Of a DNA stretch of 64,000 bases, positions 21,111 to 30,816 are shown in pieces. Position numbers and translations under genes: made by a program. A model generated the notes under the pieces. It was not told the DNA's origin. It saw only the letters and a list, made by a program, of their open reading frames with translations, and did no database searches. This DNA is from Dioszegia crocea. Taxonomy: Eukaryota; Basidiomycota; Tremellomycetes; Tremellales; Bulleribasidiaceae. The DNA lies in contig BCKK01000003.1 in assembly GCA_001600615.1 (NCBI GenBank), positions 756,500 to 820,499 on the forward strand. The letters run 5' to 3'. Numbering within the stretch: the stretch's first letter is position 1; every line of letters begins with the position of its first letter.

Positions 21111-21490
21111 TTGTTTGCATTCTTTGCATCTGTTGCTATGGCTATATCTCACACAGCTTACCGCCCAAAATAATTCTGCCTGCTCATTAGGTAGCGTATC
21201 GTATATGCAGTATGCTTCCGACTCTTGCTCGGCCACCGAGGCAAATACACAGAACTAGACTGTTTTTGAGTCAGCAGGGTTCCGGCATGTAGCTAGCACA
21301 GATCTGTTCCAACTCATGGACCCACTTCGTTCAGTCTGAAGCGAGATCTAATGCCAAAGATCGTCATCTCAGATGGGCTTAAATGCGGTACGCAAGGAAC
21401 GCGAGATGAGGAAAGGAAGAGCAAACCTGAGATGAGGGAACCTATACAGAAGCAGCACAGGCTGGGGCAGGACAAGGAGGAGCAGTGCTA

Positions 21491-21556
21491 AGACTGCTGT
21501 ACCAAAAAACGGGTACCGCATAACGCGAAATGAGCATTGTATATCTACTGACAAGT
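21491..21556 (+). repeat. ~70-bp dispersed repeat, copy 5
   Basis: Forward diverged copy: CTGCTGTACCAAAAAACGGG, TACCGCATAACGCGAAATGA, GCATTGTATATCTACTGACA. Confidence 0.65.
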
Positions 21557-21730
21557 AGCGTGCTACATCTAGGTGTTAGACGCGTCTCAAAACAATAGAC
21601 GGCCGATACGGAAGAATCAGACGGCCGAACATGACAGTTCGTCCACCTCTGCCTTTGTTGAGATCCGGTACGCTGGTATAACGATACGACATAGATCCGT
21701 ATTACATGATAGGTCTTCTCTTCATGTCTG

Positions 21731-21801
21731 CGGGAATACCGCTGTGCCAAAACGATGGGTACCACACTGGGTGAAATGAGCATCGTGTAAATAATGACAA
21801 G
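21731..21801 (+). repeat. ~70-bp dispersed repeat, copy 6
   Basis: Full-length forward copy starting CGGGAATACCGCTGTGCCAA and continuing AACGATGGGTACCACACTGG, GTGAAATGAGCATCGTG and AATGACAAG. With the preceding base the head GCGGGAATACCGC can fold as a small hairpin (GCGG pairing with CCGC). Confidence 0.85.
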
Positions 21802-21867
21802 ACTTCAGATAATGCAACGGGTGGATCAAGCTTGATAATGTCCCGCAATCATCTCGAGGTCAATACG

Positions 21868-21955
21868 TACGGGAGTACCGCAGAAGCGGAACTTGTACTA
21901 CCCTCATTCAGTGAGGCCTATGGTAGTGAGGTTCGTATGGCTTATATACTGACCG
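21868..21955 (+). repeat. ~70-bp dispersed repeat, copy 7 (diverged)
   Basis: Blocks ACGGGAGTACCGC, ACTACCCTCATTCAGTGAGG and TTATATACTGACC are present in order but with an insertion between the second and third. Confidence 0.5.
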
Positions 21956-22029
21956 CGTGAGCAGGCATCCGTGCCGTCGGAGCAGTGATCATTTTCTGGG
22001 GATGTACGCTGCTCTCACACTTGCTGAGA

Positions 22030-22205
22030 TGCCTCGCTGCATCGGAGTGCTCATCCGTTGGGTAACTTGACGTTGAGCGTGAATTATGTGGTCGTCAACA
22101 AAGGAATATCTTCAGTGGACTTCTAAAGTGACACACCTGATATCGTTAACGAGATACCTCTTAGCGATTGGCATGAGGCTATATAGTCTGGCCTGGCCAT
22201 GAATT
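22030..22205 (+). repeat. LTR/TIR-like repeat B, diverged copy
   Basis: Matches repeat B blocks: ATCCGTTGGGTAACTTG, TGATATCGTTAACGAGATAC, TCTTAGCGATTGGCATGAG and CTATATAGTCTGGCCTGG. Divergence is greater than in the other copies. Confidence 0.55.
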
Positions 22206-22490
22206 CTCACTCTCTATGCACGGGGTTTCCTCCAGCTATGTATCTGTGCCCTTTCTGTCACTTAGCCACCGGATCGAATCACTCACAGACATCGCCAAGT
22301 GTCTCTCATCAACCACTCGAGCTGTCTCGCTTTGTCTCGCTTTGAAGTTTTGGTGGATATTCTATCCTTAAGTTTAAGTCATCGAATGTGTACGATGCAG
22401 CGGTATTCCTCCAATATAAACAGATACCTAGAGGTTGAATGTATGCGAGACTATATAAGTGTAGACATTACATAGTTAGACTCGAACAGG

Positions 22491-22566
22491 GAATACCGCT
22501 GTACATATGAGAATACCGCTGTACCGAAAGAGTGGTTACCATCACTCAGTGAGATGTGCATAGTAA
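22491..22566 (+). repeat. ~70-bp dispersed repeat, copy 8
   Basis: Forward copy with a duplicated head: GGGAATACCGCTGTA and GAGAATACCGCTGTACCGAA, followed by GTGGTTACCATCACTCAGTG, AGATGTGCATAGTAATATG. The duplicated head suggests a small tandem duplication inside the repeat. Confidence 0.65.
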
Positions 22567-22614
22567 TATGTGAGTATGTACGAACCTACTGGCATGCGGG
22601 AGGTGTCTCCGGCT

Positions 22615-22905
22615 CGTGGTGCTGTCGGAATGGGTGTCCGTATCGGGATTTCTACCCGTGTCAGAGTGTCTATCCGTTAGGTAACTTGGCGCCGAGGATG
22701 GAAGCGTGTGTCGTACACAAGGACGATGATCTCGATTGGATTTTTGAGGTATGACGTTTTTTTATCGTAGATTAGATACTTCTTGGCATTTGGCATAGTC
22801 TTCAGTATATAGTCTGGTCAGTAGATAGAGTAGTTCAGACATACTCTTGGGAAGCGATCACTCCATACGGTGGTAAATCCCACAGGTGCCTCATGTGTTG
22901 TGTCT
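22615..22905 (+). repeat. LTR/TIR-like repeat B, forward copy
   Basis: Blocks GTGTCCGTATCGGGATTTC, TACCCGTGTCAGAGTGTC, GGTAACTTGGCGCCGAGG, TAGATTAGATACTTCTTGGC, TTCAGTATATAGTCTGGTC, GATAGAGTAGTTCAGACAT and GAAGCGATCACTCCATACGG follow the copy at 20813-21110 in order and spacing. Confidence 0.75.
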
Positions 22906-23446
22906 CTGTATTATGATGCGCGTGTGCCATTCTCTTAGGGCCAGCCATTCGGCACGTGTCTGTGTACGAAGGTCCCACCCTGGCGGTCAGCAACCAAGAA
23001 GCCTCTCCGTCCGGTCACGCATCTACCAGTATTTAGTGCTCATCGCTTAATGTATATGCAGAAGCGACGATGGTGTTCGGAATGGCAATCATGCGTGAAG
23101 TTAGATGGATTTGCTCCGGCAGACGGATATAGGATTCGTGTTCTGAGGGGCCGTTTTTGGCTATGCTATGAGATTGAGCGGCAACTGGATGGATCTGTTC
23201 AGACGTCAACATCATACCATTTGATGTCGGAGTTCGACAAGTTCAAGTCATGCTAGGTTTTCATATCCATTGTCCTCTGAGCAACAGGATTACTCCAGGA
23301 AGCAGGTGCTTTCCAAGCTTCAGCAGGCTGCAGGCTTCTTTGTCATAATGTAGAATCTGGTCAGCTATGCGAGCGCAGCACTCACCGTCTCCAAGATGGT
23401 TCCAGGGGGGATCTGGTGTATGCGAAGAATCGCCGGATGGCTGCTG

Positions 23447-23512
23447 TCAGTGTATGTATACATGATGCTTACATTACTGGGTGTGGTACCCATGAGTTGA
23501 TTCTGTAGCATT
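23447..23512 (-). repeat. ~70-bp dispersed repeat, copy 9 (diverged)
   Basis: Reverse copy: GTATACATGATGCTTACATT, ACTGGGTGTGGTACCCATGA, then a decayed GCATTTCCC end. Confidence 0.55.
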
Positions 23513-23589
23513 TCCCAGCTGCTCTCTTAGACATGACCAGCGGGAGCAGGCGACTGCTAGTCTCATGTGTGCGAGGCGACTGCATTCTG

Positions 23590-23660
23590 AGGGAATACCG
23601 CTGTGGCAAAACAATGGGTACCTCATTCAGTGAGATGAGCATCGTATATATACTGACAAA
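23590..23660 (+). repeat. ~70-bp dispersed repeat, copy 10
   Basis: Full-length forward copy: AGGGAATACCGCTGTGGCAA, AACAATGGGTACCTCATTCA, GTGAGATGAGCATCGTATAT, ATACTGACAAA. Together with copies 2 and 6 it defines the family consensus. Confidence 0.85.
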
Positions 23661-23903
23661 TTCTTCAATCTCGGAAGCCCTACAAAATAGTAGCTAGCTG
23701 ATGTGCCCGTGACTGGTCGCTGCGCAAGCGATTGAGCTTTGCACCGGGTGAGGCGAGTAGGAAGCTCACACTGGATAGATCATCGCCTTCAGTGCGACGG
23801 GAGGGTCCGAATTCATAGGAGGTTTGAGTGTGTTCAGGGATGTTTAGCACGCCAGATGGGATAGTCTAAGTTCGGCTCAGTGCCTGTACACCGCTGGGCC
23901 TAG

Positions 23904-23975
23904 CGTTGGTATAGCTCAGTAGTTGACGTACGTGACGCGATGCCCGTCGTTCTCAACATGATCAAATCCTGAGTC
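23904..23975 (+). other. tRNA-like sequence (pol III box A and box B), probably a pseudogene or SINE head
   Basis: Box A-like TAGCTCAGTAGT lies at 23912-23923 (11 of 12 against TRGCNNAGTNGG), and a box B-like TGATCAAATCC at 23959-23969 (8 of 11 against GGTTCGANTCC), about 35 bp apart as in a tRNA gene. The D stem (GCTC) has no GAGC partner and the T stem is poor, so a working tRNA is unlikely. A tRNA-derived SINE head or dead tRNA in a repeat island fits. Confidence 0.35.
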
Positions 23976-24490
23976 GCTCTATCATGATAGAACAGCGTGT
24001 AGAACGCTGCCCGAAGTCAATTGTGGCATTGTCAGCTGTTAGTAGTATCCCTCAAGCTGTGATGTAAGACCTGTATACGCAATATAGCAATCCAACCGTC
24101 TTCACATGATTTTTGAATCATAACACTCTGTGCGATCGACATTTGATCATCGATCATGAATAATCCAGTTTATGTTTCCCAGTTCCTGTCACTCTATCTG
24201 GGGTGTTCGCGCATCACTTTCGGGCAAATGCCGACAAGCGCTGGTCCTCTTCAAGCCTATGTCCCTGTTGATCGGAGTTTCCGCTCACTCATAGTTTGCG
24301 AGCGAGATTGAGTGAAGACCTTGCAGTGTGCCCTAGTTTCTCGAGAAGGGTTGTTATCTTGTTCAACGTGATACCCCAAAGTGAAGTCAGTGGTTGTCAT
24401 GTCTCATACCGAACAATTTCACTGTAGGGTTTTTTGCATGCCTTTTACTTTTGCCTTTTCTTGTCGCCGTTATGAAGATAACATTCACGC

Positions 24491-27057
24491 TTAGAGTCCT
24501 AGGACCAAAACAGTCCTACAAGGACTGTAGACCTTGACATTAGCTGGGATCAATGTCACACATACCTGTAACCAATTGCGACGCCCGTTCCATTCCATGG
24601 GAGTCGTGAAGTACTCCCCTTTGAGGTCGATGCGCTCATGACCACCGAACCGCTTCTCGTCACTAGTGAAGATGACCTTGTATTTGCCAGGCTGATCAAC
24701 GCCCACGCGGTAGTCGGTGAAGGATTGAGTCGGGTTGACTGAAATCAGACTCGCTAGGGAGATTGCTTACAGTTGAAGATGAACAATAATCCCGCTCGCT
24801 CGAAAACGATCACTTTGTCGGATTCGTTCTTCAGCGAGACGTAGGCCTGGGTAAGCGTAGATACGACAATGACTCACCTGTGGGGCTTTCAACCACCCAT
24901 ACTGCTCCTCGAGTAAGTTCATTGCCATGTCGAACTCGTTGAGGTACTTGTAGCGCAAGTTCTTGTCATCTACAAGATTGAATTGACGACGAGCATGGGC
25001 AAAGGAGTTGCCGTTGCCAGCCCGAGGGAAGTCCATCCATCTGTGGATAAGCTTTGCTTGGAGCGTTGACTCACTCCGGATGACCGAATTCATTCCCCTC
25101 AAAGTTCAAGTAGGCCTCGCCACCAAGCGTGTGAACCAGGAATCTAAATCAGCAAGACAAGGCATGGCGCGCACCTGATCATCTTATGTAGGGCCAAGCC
25201 GCGATCGATCACAGCTGTCATTGGTGAAAAGTCCGACATGTTCTCGTCTGCAATTAGCAGTGCTTCTGAGCCATAACTCACACATTTCCTTGTCCATAAG
25301 CCAGAAGGCAAGGGTCTTGTCGCCGACTAGCGCTTGATCATGGGACTCGGCGTATGAGACACTCCTCTCAAGATGTCTTCGGTTTGTCAAAGTGTGAACG
25401 ATGTCCCCCATCTCCCAAGCGCTGTCGGTGGACTCCTTGAGCAGCTTGATCCACATGTCGGGTATGGCCATAGATAGCCGATAGTCGAAGCCAACGCCCC
25501 CTTCAGCAACAGGTCGGCCCAAAGTGGGCATACCCGAGACGTCCTCGGCGATTGTGATCACATTAGGGTACACCTCGTGAAGCATGTAATTGGCCTACTG
25601 TCAGAGAGCCAGGGCGGTCACTCACGAGCATGAGATAGACCATCGCTTCCATGTCAACAGACTCGCCAAAGTACTCGTGGTAGCCACCTGAGGTCAGCCG
25701 CACTCCTGAAAGTATTTACCTGAGAATCCAGTCCCCATTCCATGATGGGTATACATCATACTGGTGACGCCATCGAATCGGAAGCCGTCGAACATATAGA
25801 CGTCCATGTAGTAACGCAAGTTGGACAGAAGGAAACGTAGGACTTCGTGGCTGCCATAGTTGAACAACCGCGAGTCCCAGAGATCGTGTCGCCCTCGAGC
25901 GCCTTCGTGAAAGTACAGATGATCGGTGCCGTCAAACATATTGATTCTGATCTCAGCGTGGCTGGCTGAAACACTCACCCGTCGTCAATGTTCTTACAGG
26001 CGTGCGAGTGAACCACATCGAGGAGGACTGTCAGGCCCAATTCATGAGCCCTGTCAATCAATGATTTCAACTCCTCTGGAGTGCCGTAGCGGGACGAAGC
26101 TGCAAAGAAGTTCGTGACTTGGTATCCGAAGGCTGGAGTTAGCTCCAGCATTGTGAATGCTTACATGCATAGTATGCGTGCTCCATGACAGCCATCCTAG
26201 CTGTCAGCACAAGTCTCATTTCAGCTTACATTTGGATGCAATTGTAGCCTAGCTTTTTGATGCGCGGCAAGACGTCATCTCTGAATTCATTGTATGTTGT
26301 GACACGCATATTCGGACTGGATATACCAACTGAACGTCAGTTGGCACCGTTCATAAGCTCACCGTGTGCTTCGTAGATTTTCAAACCCTCAACCGGGTTG
26401 GTGGAGTGAGGTTGCTTGAATTCGTATATTTGTTCCATCGGAGGGTTCCAGAAGCGAGCATCGTATATGGGAGATATGTTGAGGTCCTGGGTGACCCGTG
26501 AGATCCATGCAGGAAGCCGATCAATGCTCTGTCCCGACGGTGTGGTCATTGAGATCTTCACCATCGAGTCGTGCGGGATAGCGCATACGCCTGGGGATTT
26601 GGGAGGCACATAGCACTCCCATACCCCAAAGGCGTCCTTAGTCATGGGATTGGCTTCATGAGACCAGCCGTCTGGATGTTAGATGGGCGATGCTCAGGAC
26701 TCACTGAAGTCTCCGATGAGCCTCGCAGCTGTGGCATTGGGTGCCCACTCCTTGTATCTCACTCCGCCTTGGGCATCGACTTGAAAGCCCATTGACTTGT
26801 ATCCTTCGGAGAATTTCGCGACTCCTCCTTCATATTTATCGATAGTTTCAAGCTGCTTCTTGAACAGATTGTACCGAGTCTTGATGGCTGGAGCATAGGG
26901 TTCGAGCCTGCGGAATTAGTTTGCGAGTGCTGGGCTGACGTGAGACTTGCCATGGGTCTGACTCGATGACGCGCGTGCCTGTGAGATTAGCAGACAGCAG
27001 ATGTTGGCTTGTAGGGTTTTAGTACTGACCTTCTTTGGGGAGGGCTTGGAGAGACAT
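24491..27057 (-). CDS. GLC3: 1,4-alpha-glucan branching enzyme (GH13)
   Basis: Glycogen branching enzyme: it cuts alpha-1,4 glucan chains and rejoins them as alpha-1,6 branches in the cytosol. In order are the N-terminal CBM48 region ([20 protein letters not shown]), [21 protein letters not shown] with the nucleophile Asp, [10 protein letters not shown] with the acid/base Glu, [10 protein letters not shown] with the third catalytic Asp, [16 protein letters not shown] and the C-terminal beta domain. The last exon ends [13 protein letters not shown]. Length, about 680 residues, is normal. There are about 14 small introns (for example near 25610-25634, 25712-25733, 25950-25980, 26198-26230 and 26325-26340). 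The start at 27057 gives MSLQALPKE. It borders the repeat island on its 3' side and is divergent from DPH3 across 196 bp. Confidence 0.96.
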
Positions 27058-27253
27058 TATGTGTGGATGAGAGATGAGAGGAAGAGAGAGAGACCCATGG
27101 GGTAGATTGAGGCCTGAGGAATGCGGCAGTGGGCGGGACGTCATTGGGGGTCGGTCCCGATGACGTAAGAACAATCACGTAACTCATCGCATACTCGTGG
27201 TAAAATAATTTTCTGCTCACATCAACTGTTTTCGTTCACTCGCCAACCACATC

Positions 27254-27584
27254 ATGGTCAACTACTACGACGAATTGGAGATCGAGGACTTCGCTTGGGA
27301 TGCGGTCGCACGCGTATTCCACTACCCATGCCCATGCGGTGACCGGTTCGAGATCACAAAGGGGCAACTCCGTAATGGAGAAGAGATTGCCACCTGTCCA
27401 AGCTGTAGCTTGATTGTCAGAGTGGTCTACGATTATGTGCGTATACAACTGAGCATAGCTTATCGACTAGCTTGATTATGAAGATTACACCACCACCGAC
27501 GAGGAGTCGGACAGCGCGAGCCGATCTCCTTCCCCCGAGATCCCCTCCTTGGCGACCCCTGCCCTTGCCGAGCCCAAGGCGTAA
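27254..27584 (+). CDS. DPH3: Diphthamide biosynthesis protein 3 (CSL zinc finger)
   Basis: Two exons give 98 residues. The CSL zinc-binding pattern is intact: YPCPCGDRF supplies Cys26 and Cys28, and CPSCSL supplies Cys48 and Cys51. The head [10 protein letters not shown] and the segment [19 protein letters not shown] are hallmarks of Dph3/Kti11. The protein donates electrons to the Fe-S enzyme Dph1-Dph2 in diphthamide synthesis on eEF2, and also supports Elongator. The C-terminus is acidic and Ser/Pro-rich, as is common. One intron of 34 nt lies at about 27437-27470. The stop codon (27582-27584) is only 4 bp from the stop codon of SLX1 on the other strand. Confidence 0.96.
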
Positions 27585-27588
27585 TTTT

Positions 27589-28684
27589 CTACTCCTCTTC
27601 ATCCTCGCTGTCGGCATCTGAGGCACTAGACGCCGAACTGATGTCGACCGCTTTCTTTTTGCGTCGGTTCGGCCGCTCCGCCTCTCGTCTTTCGAGTGCC
27701 TTGCGCCCGAAACTCGCTCGCATCACCTCACCCCATTCAAGTTGAACTTTACAACCTGGACACCTTCCCGAGCTGGGTATAACTCGTTCTGAGTGCTGTA
27801 GGAAATGGGAGGCGAGACATGGAATATGTGCTATGCAGTTGCAAGTGGGACAGAGAAAGAAGGATTCGTGAATCTATGTCAGCCAGGGCTAGCCTTAACT
27901 TACTTTGGTTTGCATCTGCTGCGCACATAATGGACAAGCTTCGTCTCCTTCGTGTGCTTGCCATTGCGCCCAGCTCGCTTCTCGGTGTACTGTGTCGTTC
28001 ACGTCTATGGGTCCGTCTCCAGCGCCAGCGACGCCATTGAGATCGAGTATGGCTGTGACACTCGCGTTGATTGGTATCTCGAATCCTTCGAAGAGATGCA
28101 TAGCTTTTTGATCGAAGAAGCGAAGGTGAAGAGGCAGGCGAGAGAACGGCGTAGTAGAGAGTAGAGTTCGCGCGACCCTGATTTCAGCGGGGCCGTCAAC
28201 TAGACCTACAGTATCTTGCGCTCGACCCAGTTCCGCTTTGCATCCTTCTTGAACATTGCTGGTTGCAGATGACGCGAAAGCTCTGGCTTCTGCCACGCCC
28301 ATTCGAACTACTCTCAGCTACGCCAATTGACAACCTACCTGAAGCGCGGTCAATTTGCTCGGAAAACTGGTAGCGTAAGCGCGGTCGCGTTGATGCTCAC
28401 CCGTATACAATCATGAGCATTTCCTGGCGTCAGCCCCGCCGTGATGGAGCTTACCCATGGCCTGAAGCGGCTAGTCTTGCGCGCACCTTGCGTCAACTCG
28501 CCGTTGTGCTGTCGAATCCGTCTCGGAGGATTGGGGGTGGAGCCGACCTGCGATCAGCGGAGACATTGACCAGCCTTACATATGTGCGATTTGAGTTCGC
28601 CGTCGCGCGAGAATTCAGCAGATAGCATGCGTAAAAGGGTGGGACGACGTGATTGAGAATAGTAGATGTGGACGGTTTCTCCAT
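27589..28684 (-). CDS. SLX1: Structure-specific endonuclease subunit SLX1
   Basis: Once the many short introns are removed, the N-terminal half is a GIY-YIG nuclease: [62 protein letters not shown]. The C-terminal half is a RING/PHD-like zinc finger: [43 protein letters not shown], then a basic, acidic-ended tail. This is Slx1, the catalytic partner of Slx4, which cuts branched DNA such as Holliday junctions and flaps. Introns of about 30 nt occur near 28550-28581, 28425-28455, 28377-28411, 28315-28345 and 27870-27900; the exon between the last two N-terminal introns is under 30 nt. The start at 28684 lies 42 bp downstream of the PKA stop on the same strand, so its promoter must overlap the PKA 3' end. 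Confidence 0.93.
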
Positions 28685-28726
28685 GCTGATGTATGTACAG
28701 AAACAACAATCAATTCATTACAATAT

Positions 28727-30355
28727 TTAGAAGGAACCAAACAAATGATCCCATTGTGATATGCCCTCCTTGCCGTATTCTGAAACATCCGCTTCTTGAT
28801 ACCGATCAAATCTAAAATCAGTTACGTTGACAGGGGACTCACTGGCTGGCGTCGCCTTCTCCATCTATCTTCGGCACATAAGGAGCAGGAATCTCCCGTC
28901 TATACAGCTTATCCCAGTCCACCTCCGCGAACCAGGCATGGGCAAAGATGTCGCTAGAACCTGCACGCAAATTCCCGTACCGCTTTGTGAGATCGCCCAC
29001 CAGCAGGTTTTTCAGTAATTCCTTTGCTAGAGCATCAAAGTATGTAGGGTAGCGAACTTTCCCGGCAATAATCTACTCATTAGCTGTACGATGAGATAAG
29101 CTACCTTTTCGTATAGTTTCATGGGGTTTCCATCTTCGGTGAAGAACGGTGGGTATCCAGCGAGCATTTCGAAGATCAGGACGCCCAGAGCATACCAGTC
29201 GACACTTTTGTTGTAGCCTTTTGACTGAACGACTTCGGGTGCGACTGCTGTCAGCTTGTTCGTACATTATACTCACGGTAATCGGGTGTGCCACAAAGTG
29301 TCCAGGTTATGTCAGGTACGTGCTTAGCGAAGCCGAAGTCTGTGACCTTGACATGTCCGTCGGCGCCTAGAAGCAGGTTCTCGGGTTTGAGATCTCGATA
29401 GATGATATCGAGGGAATGCAGGTAATCCAAAGCCAAGGCGACTTCGGCAGCGTAGAACTTGGCTACAGAATTGGGAAAGCGCTAAGTCAGCTCCGCTTCA
29501 TGTGAACTCACTTGACTCTTGCGCAGAAGACTGAAAAGTTCCCCGCCAGCGACGAAATCCATCACCATGTACAGATTGTTGACATCTTGAAATGTGCCCC
29601 ATAAGTTCACAAGAAAAGGGTGACGGACTCGGGCGAGCATTTCACGCTCCGAATTTGTGTGCTCGACCTGCTTCATTTTGATAACCTTCTCCTTGTTGAG
29701 AACCTTGACAGCATAGAAACGGCCGTTGTGTTTAGATCGAACGAGATGGACCCGACCGAATGACCCTGTACCAAGGCTGCTATCAGCTCGGTGACTAAGC
29801 TGCCTGCTTACGTTCTTTCTATTTGGAAGTCCGCCAGAGCGTAGCGTCCTGCTGTTTTGCGAACGGTTTCGGCGGCCGGGGTGGCAGTTGGACCATTTGC
29901 ATCGAGCGCCGCTTGGGTAGCGGCAGCGTTGATGGCGGCAACGCGCGCTTGTTGTGTGGCATTGTGAAGATTTGCTTGAGCTTGAGCGGCCTGAAGTTAG
30001 CGCGATCTTCTGACAACACACCTGCTCTTGAGCTTCTCTCGCCTTTTCCCGCATCCGCTCTTCCTCCCCGGGCGCCTTTGAATCGCTCATTTCAACGCTC
30101 ATATGGCGATCCTGCACGGAAGGCATAGTGGTGGATACTTGGGACGGCGAAGACGACTGAGTGGGAAACAGCGAGACTGGAGAGCTGCGTGTTAGCGTCG
30201 CCCGGTCCCGAGGCTTACTCTTGTACCGGATGCGGAGCCGACGGTTGTGAAGTGGCAGGTTTGGCGAAATAGGTCGCTGCTTGGACACTAGCTGGGATAG
30301 CTTTGGCAGATGAGTTCTGCTTTCGGTGGAATTTATCAGACACCTTCTGAAACAT
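28727..30355 (-). CDS. PKA1: cAMP-dependent protein kinase catalytic subunit
   Basis: AGC kinase with all catalytic motifs: [11 protein letters not shown] (P-loop), [11 protein letters not shown] (ATP Lys), [14 protein letters not shown] (HRD-type loop), [10 protein letters not shown] (DFG), [16 protein letters not shown] (activation loop Thr and APE), and [14 protein letters not shown]. The C-terminal tail ends LFGSF, an FxxF hydrophobic motif, as in PKA rather than PKC or S6K. The N-terminal about 150 residues are an extension rich in Ala, Gln, Ser and Pro before [10 protein letters not shown]; such extensions are frequent in fungal PKA. Start taken at 30355 ([12 protein letters not shown]); an in-frame Met at 30415 is possible. 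In fungi PKA couples nutrient and cAMP signals to growth and morphology. Several introns are present, for example near 30181-30215, 29993-30021 and 29783-29812. Confidence 0.94.
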
Positions 30356-30816
30356 TGTGTGCGCAATGAGCAGCGGCCGGAGAGAAAGGGGGTTTAGCCG
30401 ACGCCGGGCGGACAAGGGAGAGTGCGATACGGATTCAGGACCGTGCCGCTCTAGCGATGTAAGCGATTGAGCAGGAGAGCAAGCGGGTGGTCGATATTGG
30501 ATGTGCGCCAGTCAATGCAGAGGGCCCTTATAAGTAACGGATGCAAGATGAGATGGGATGATCAACAGGCCAGGGCGGAAAGGGGATTCATTAACGCTAA
30601 TTGCTACTTCCGGCAACATACTTGACGGTCAAGTGACGTTATCATTACGTACACCCATCATCAATAGAACACGTGACTTCATCCATCTCAAAGCTTAAAT
30701 ATATTATTCACCATCAATACTACCTATCCATTCCTCCACACTCTGACTTCAGCATGCGTTAGGTCTTCCGTGCACGTCACTCAGACTGTGACGCAATCAT
30801 CACTACCGACCACGAG
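30356..30816. promoter_or_regulatory. Divergent promoter between PKA and MOD5
   Basis: 461 bp, the longest divergent gap in the gene-rich part. It has a CACGTGAC box at 30670-30677, and an AT-rich TTAAATATATTATT run at about 30695-30708 that could act as a TATA region for the plus-strand gene. No gene or repeat is seen. Confidence 0.5.
30670..30675. promoter_or_regulatory. CACGTG (E-box) in the PKA/MOD5 divergent promoter
   Basis: CACGTGAC, identical to the octamers at 2100, 37666 and 57057, each in a divergent intergenic gap. A bHLH-factor site is the likely meaning. Confidence 0.45.

Larger units (their letters stand above)
18555..24490. other. Gene-free island with decayed repeats
   Basis: About 5.9 kb without an open reading frame of convincing length, splice pattern or conserved content, in a window that otherwise has about one gene per 2 kb. 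It contains at least ten copies of a ~70-bp dispersed repeat in both orientations, four copies of an LTR- or TIR-like ~200-290-bp repeat, recurrent TATATACTGA motifs and a tRNA-like box A/box B pair. No reverse transcriptase, integrase or transposase frame survives. It is most simply a graveyard of non-autonomous or solo-LTR elements; a heterochromatic or centromere-related role is possible but not shown. Confidence 0.7.

Noticed and set aside
18575..23260. Short open frames (60-140 codons) in the repeat island
   Set aside because: They overlap repeat copies, occur on both strands over the same bases, and contain no conserved domain or sensible splice pattern.
18718..23660. CRISPR-like or satellite array
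   Set aside because: Copies lie in both orientations with irregular spacing of hundreds of bases and different decay; the genome is eukaryotic.
23904..23975. A functional tRNA gene
   Set aside because: Box A is good, but the D stem does not pair and the T arm is poor; kept only as tRNA-like.
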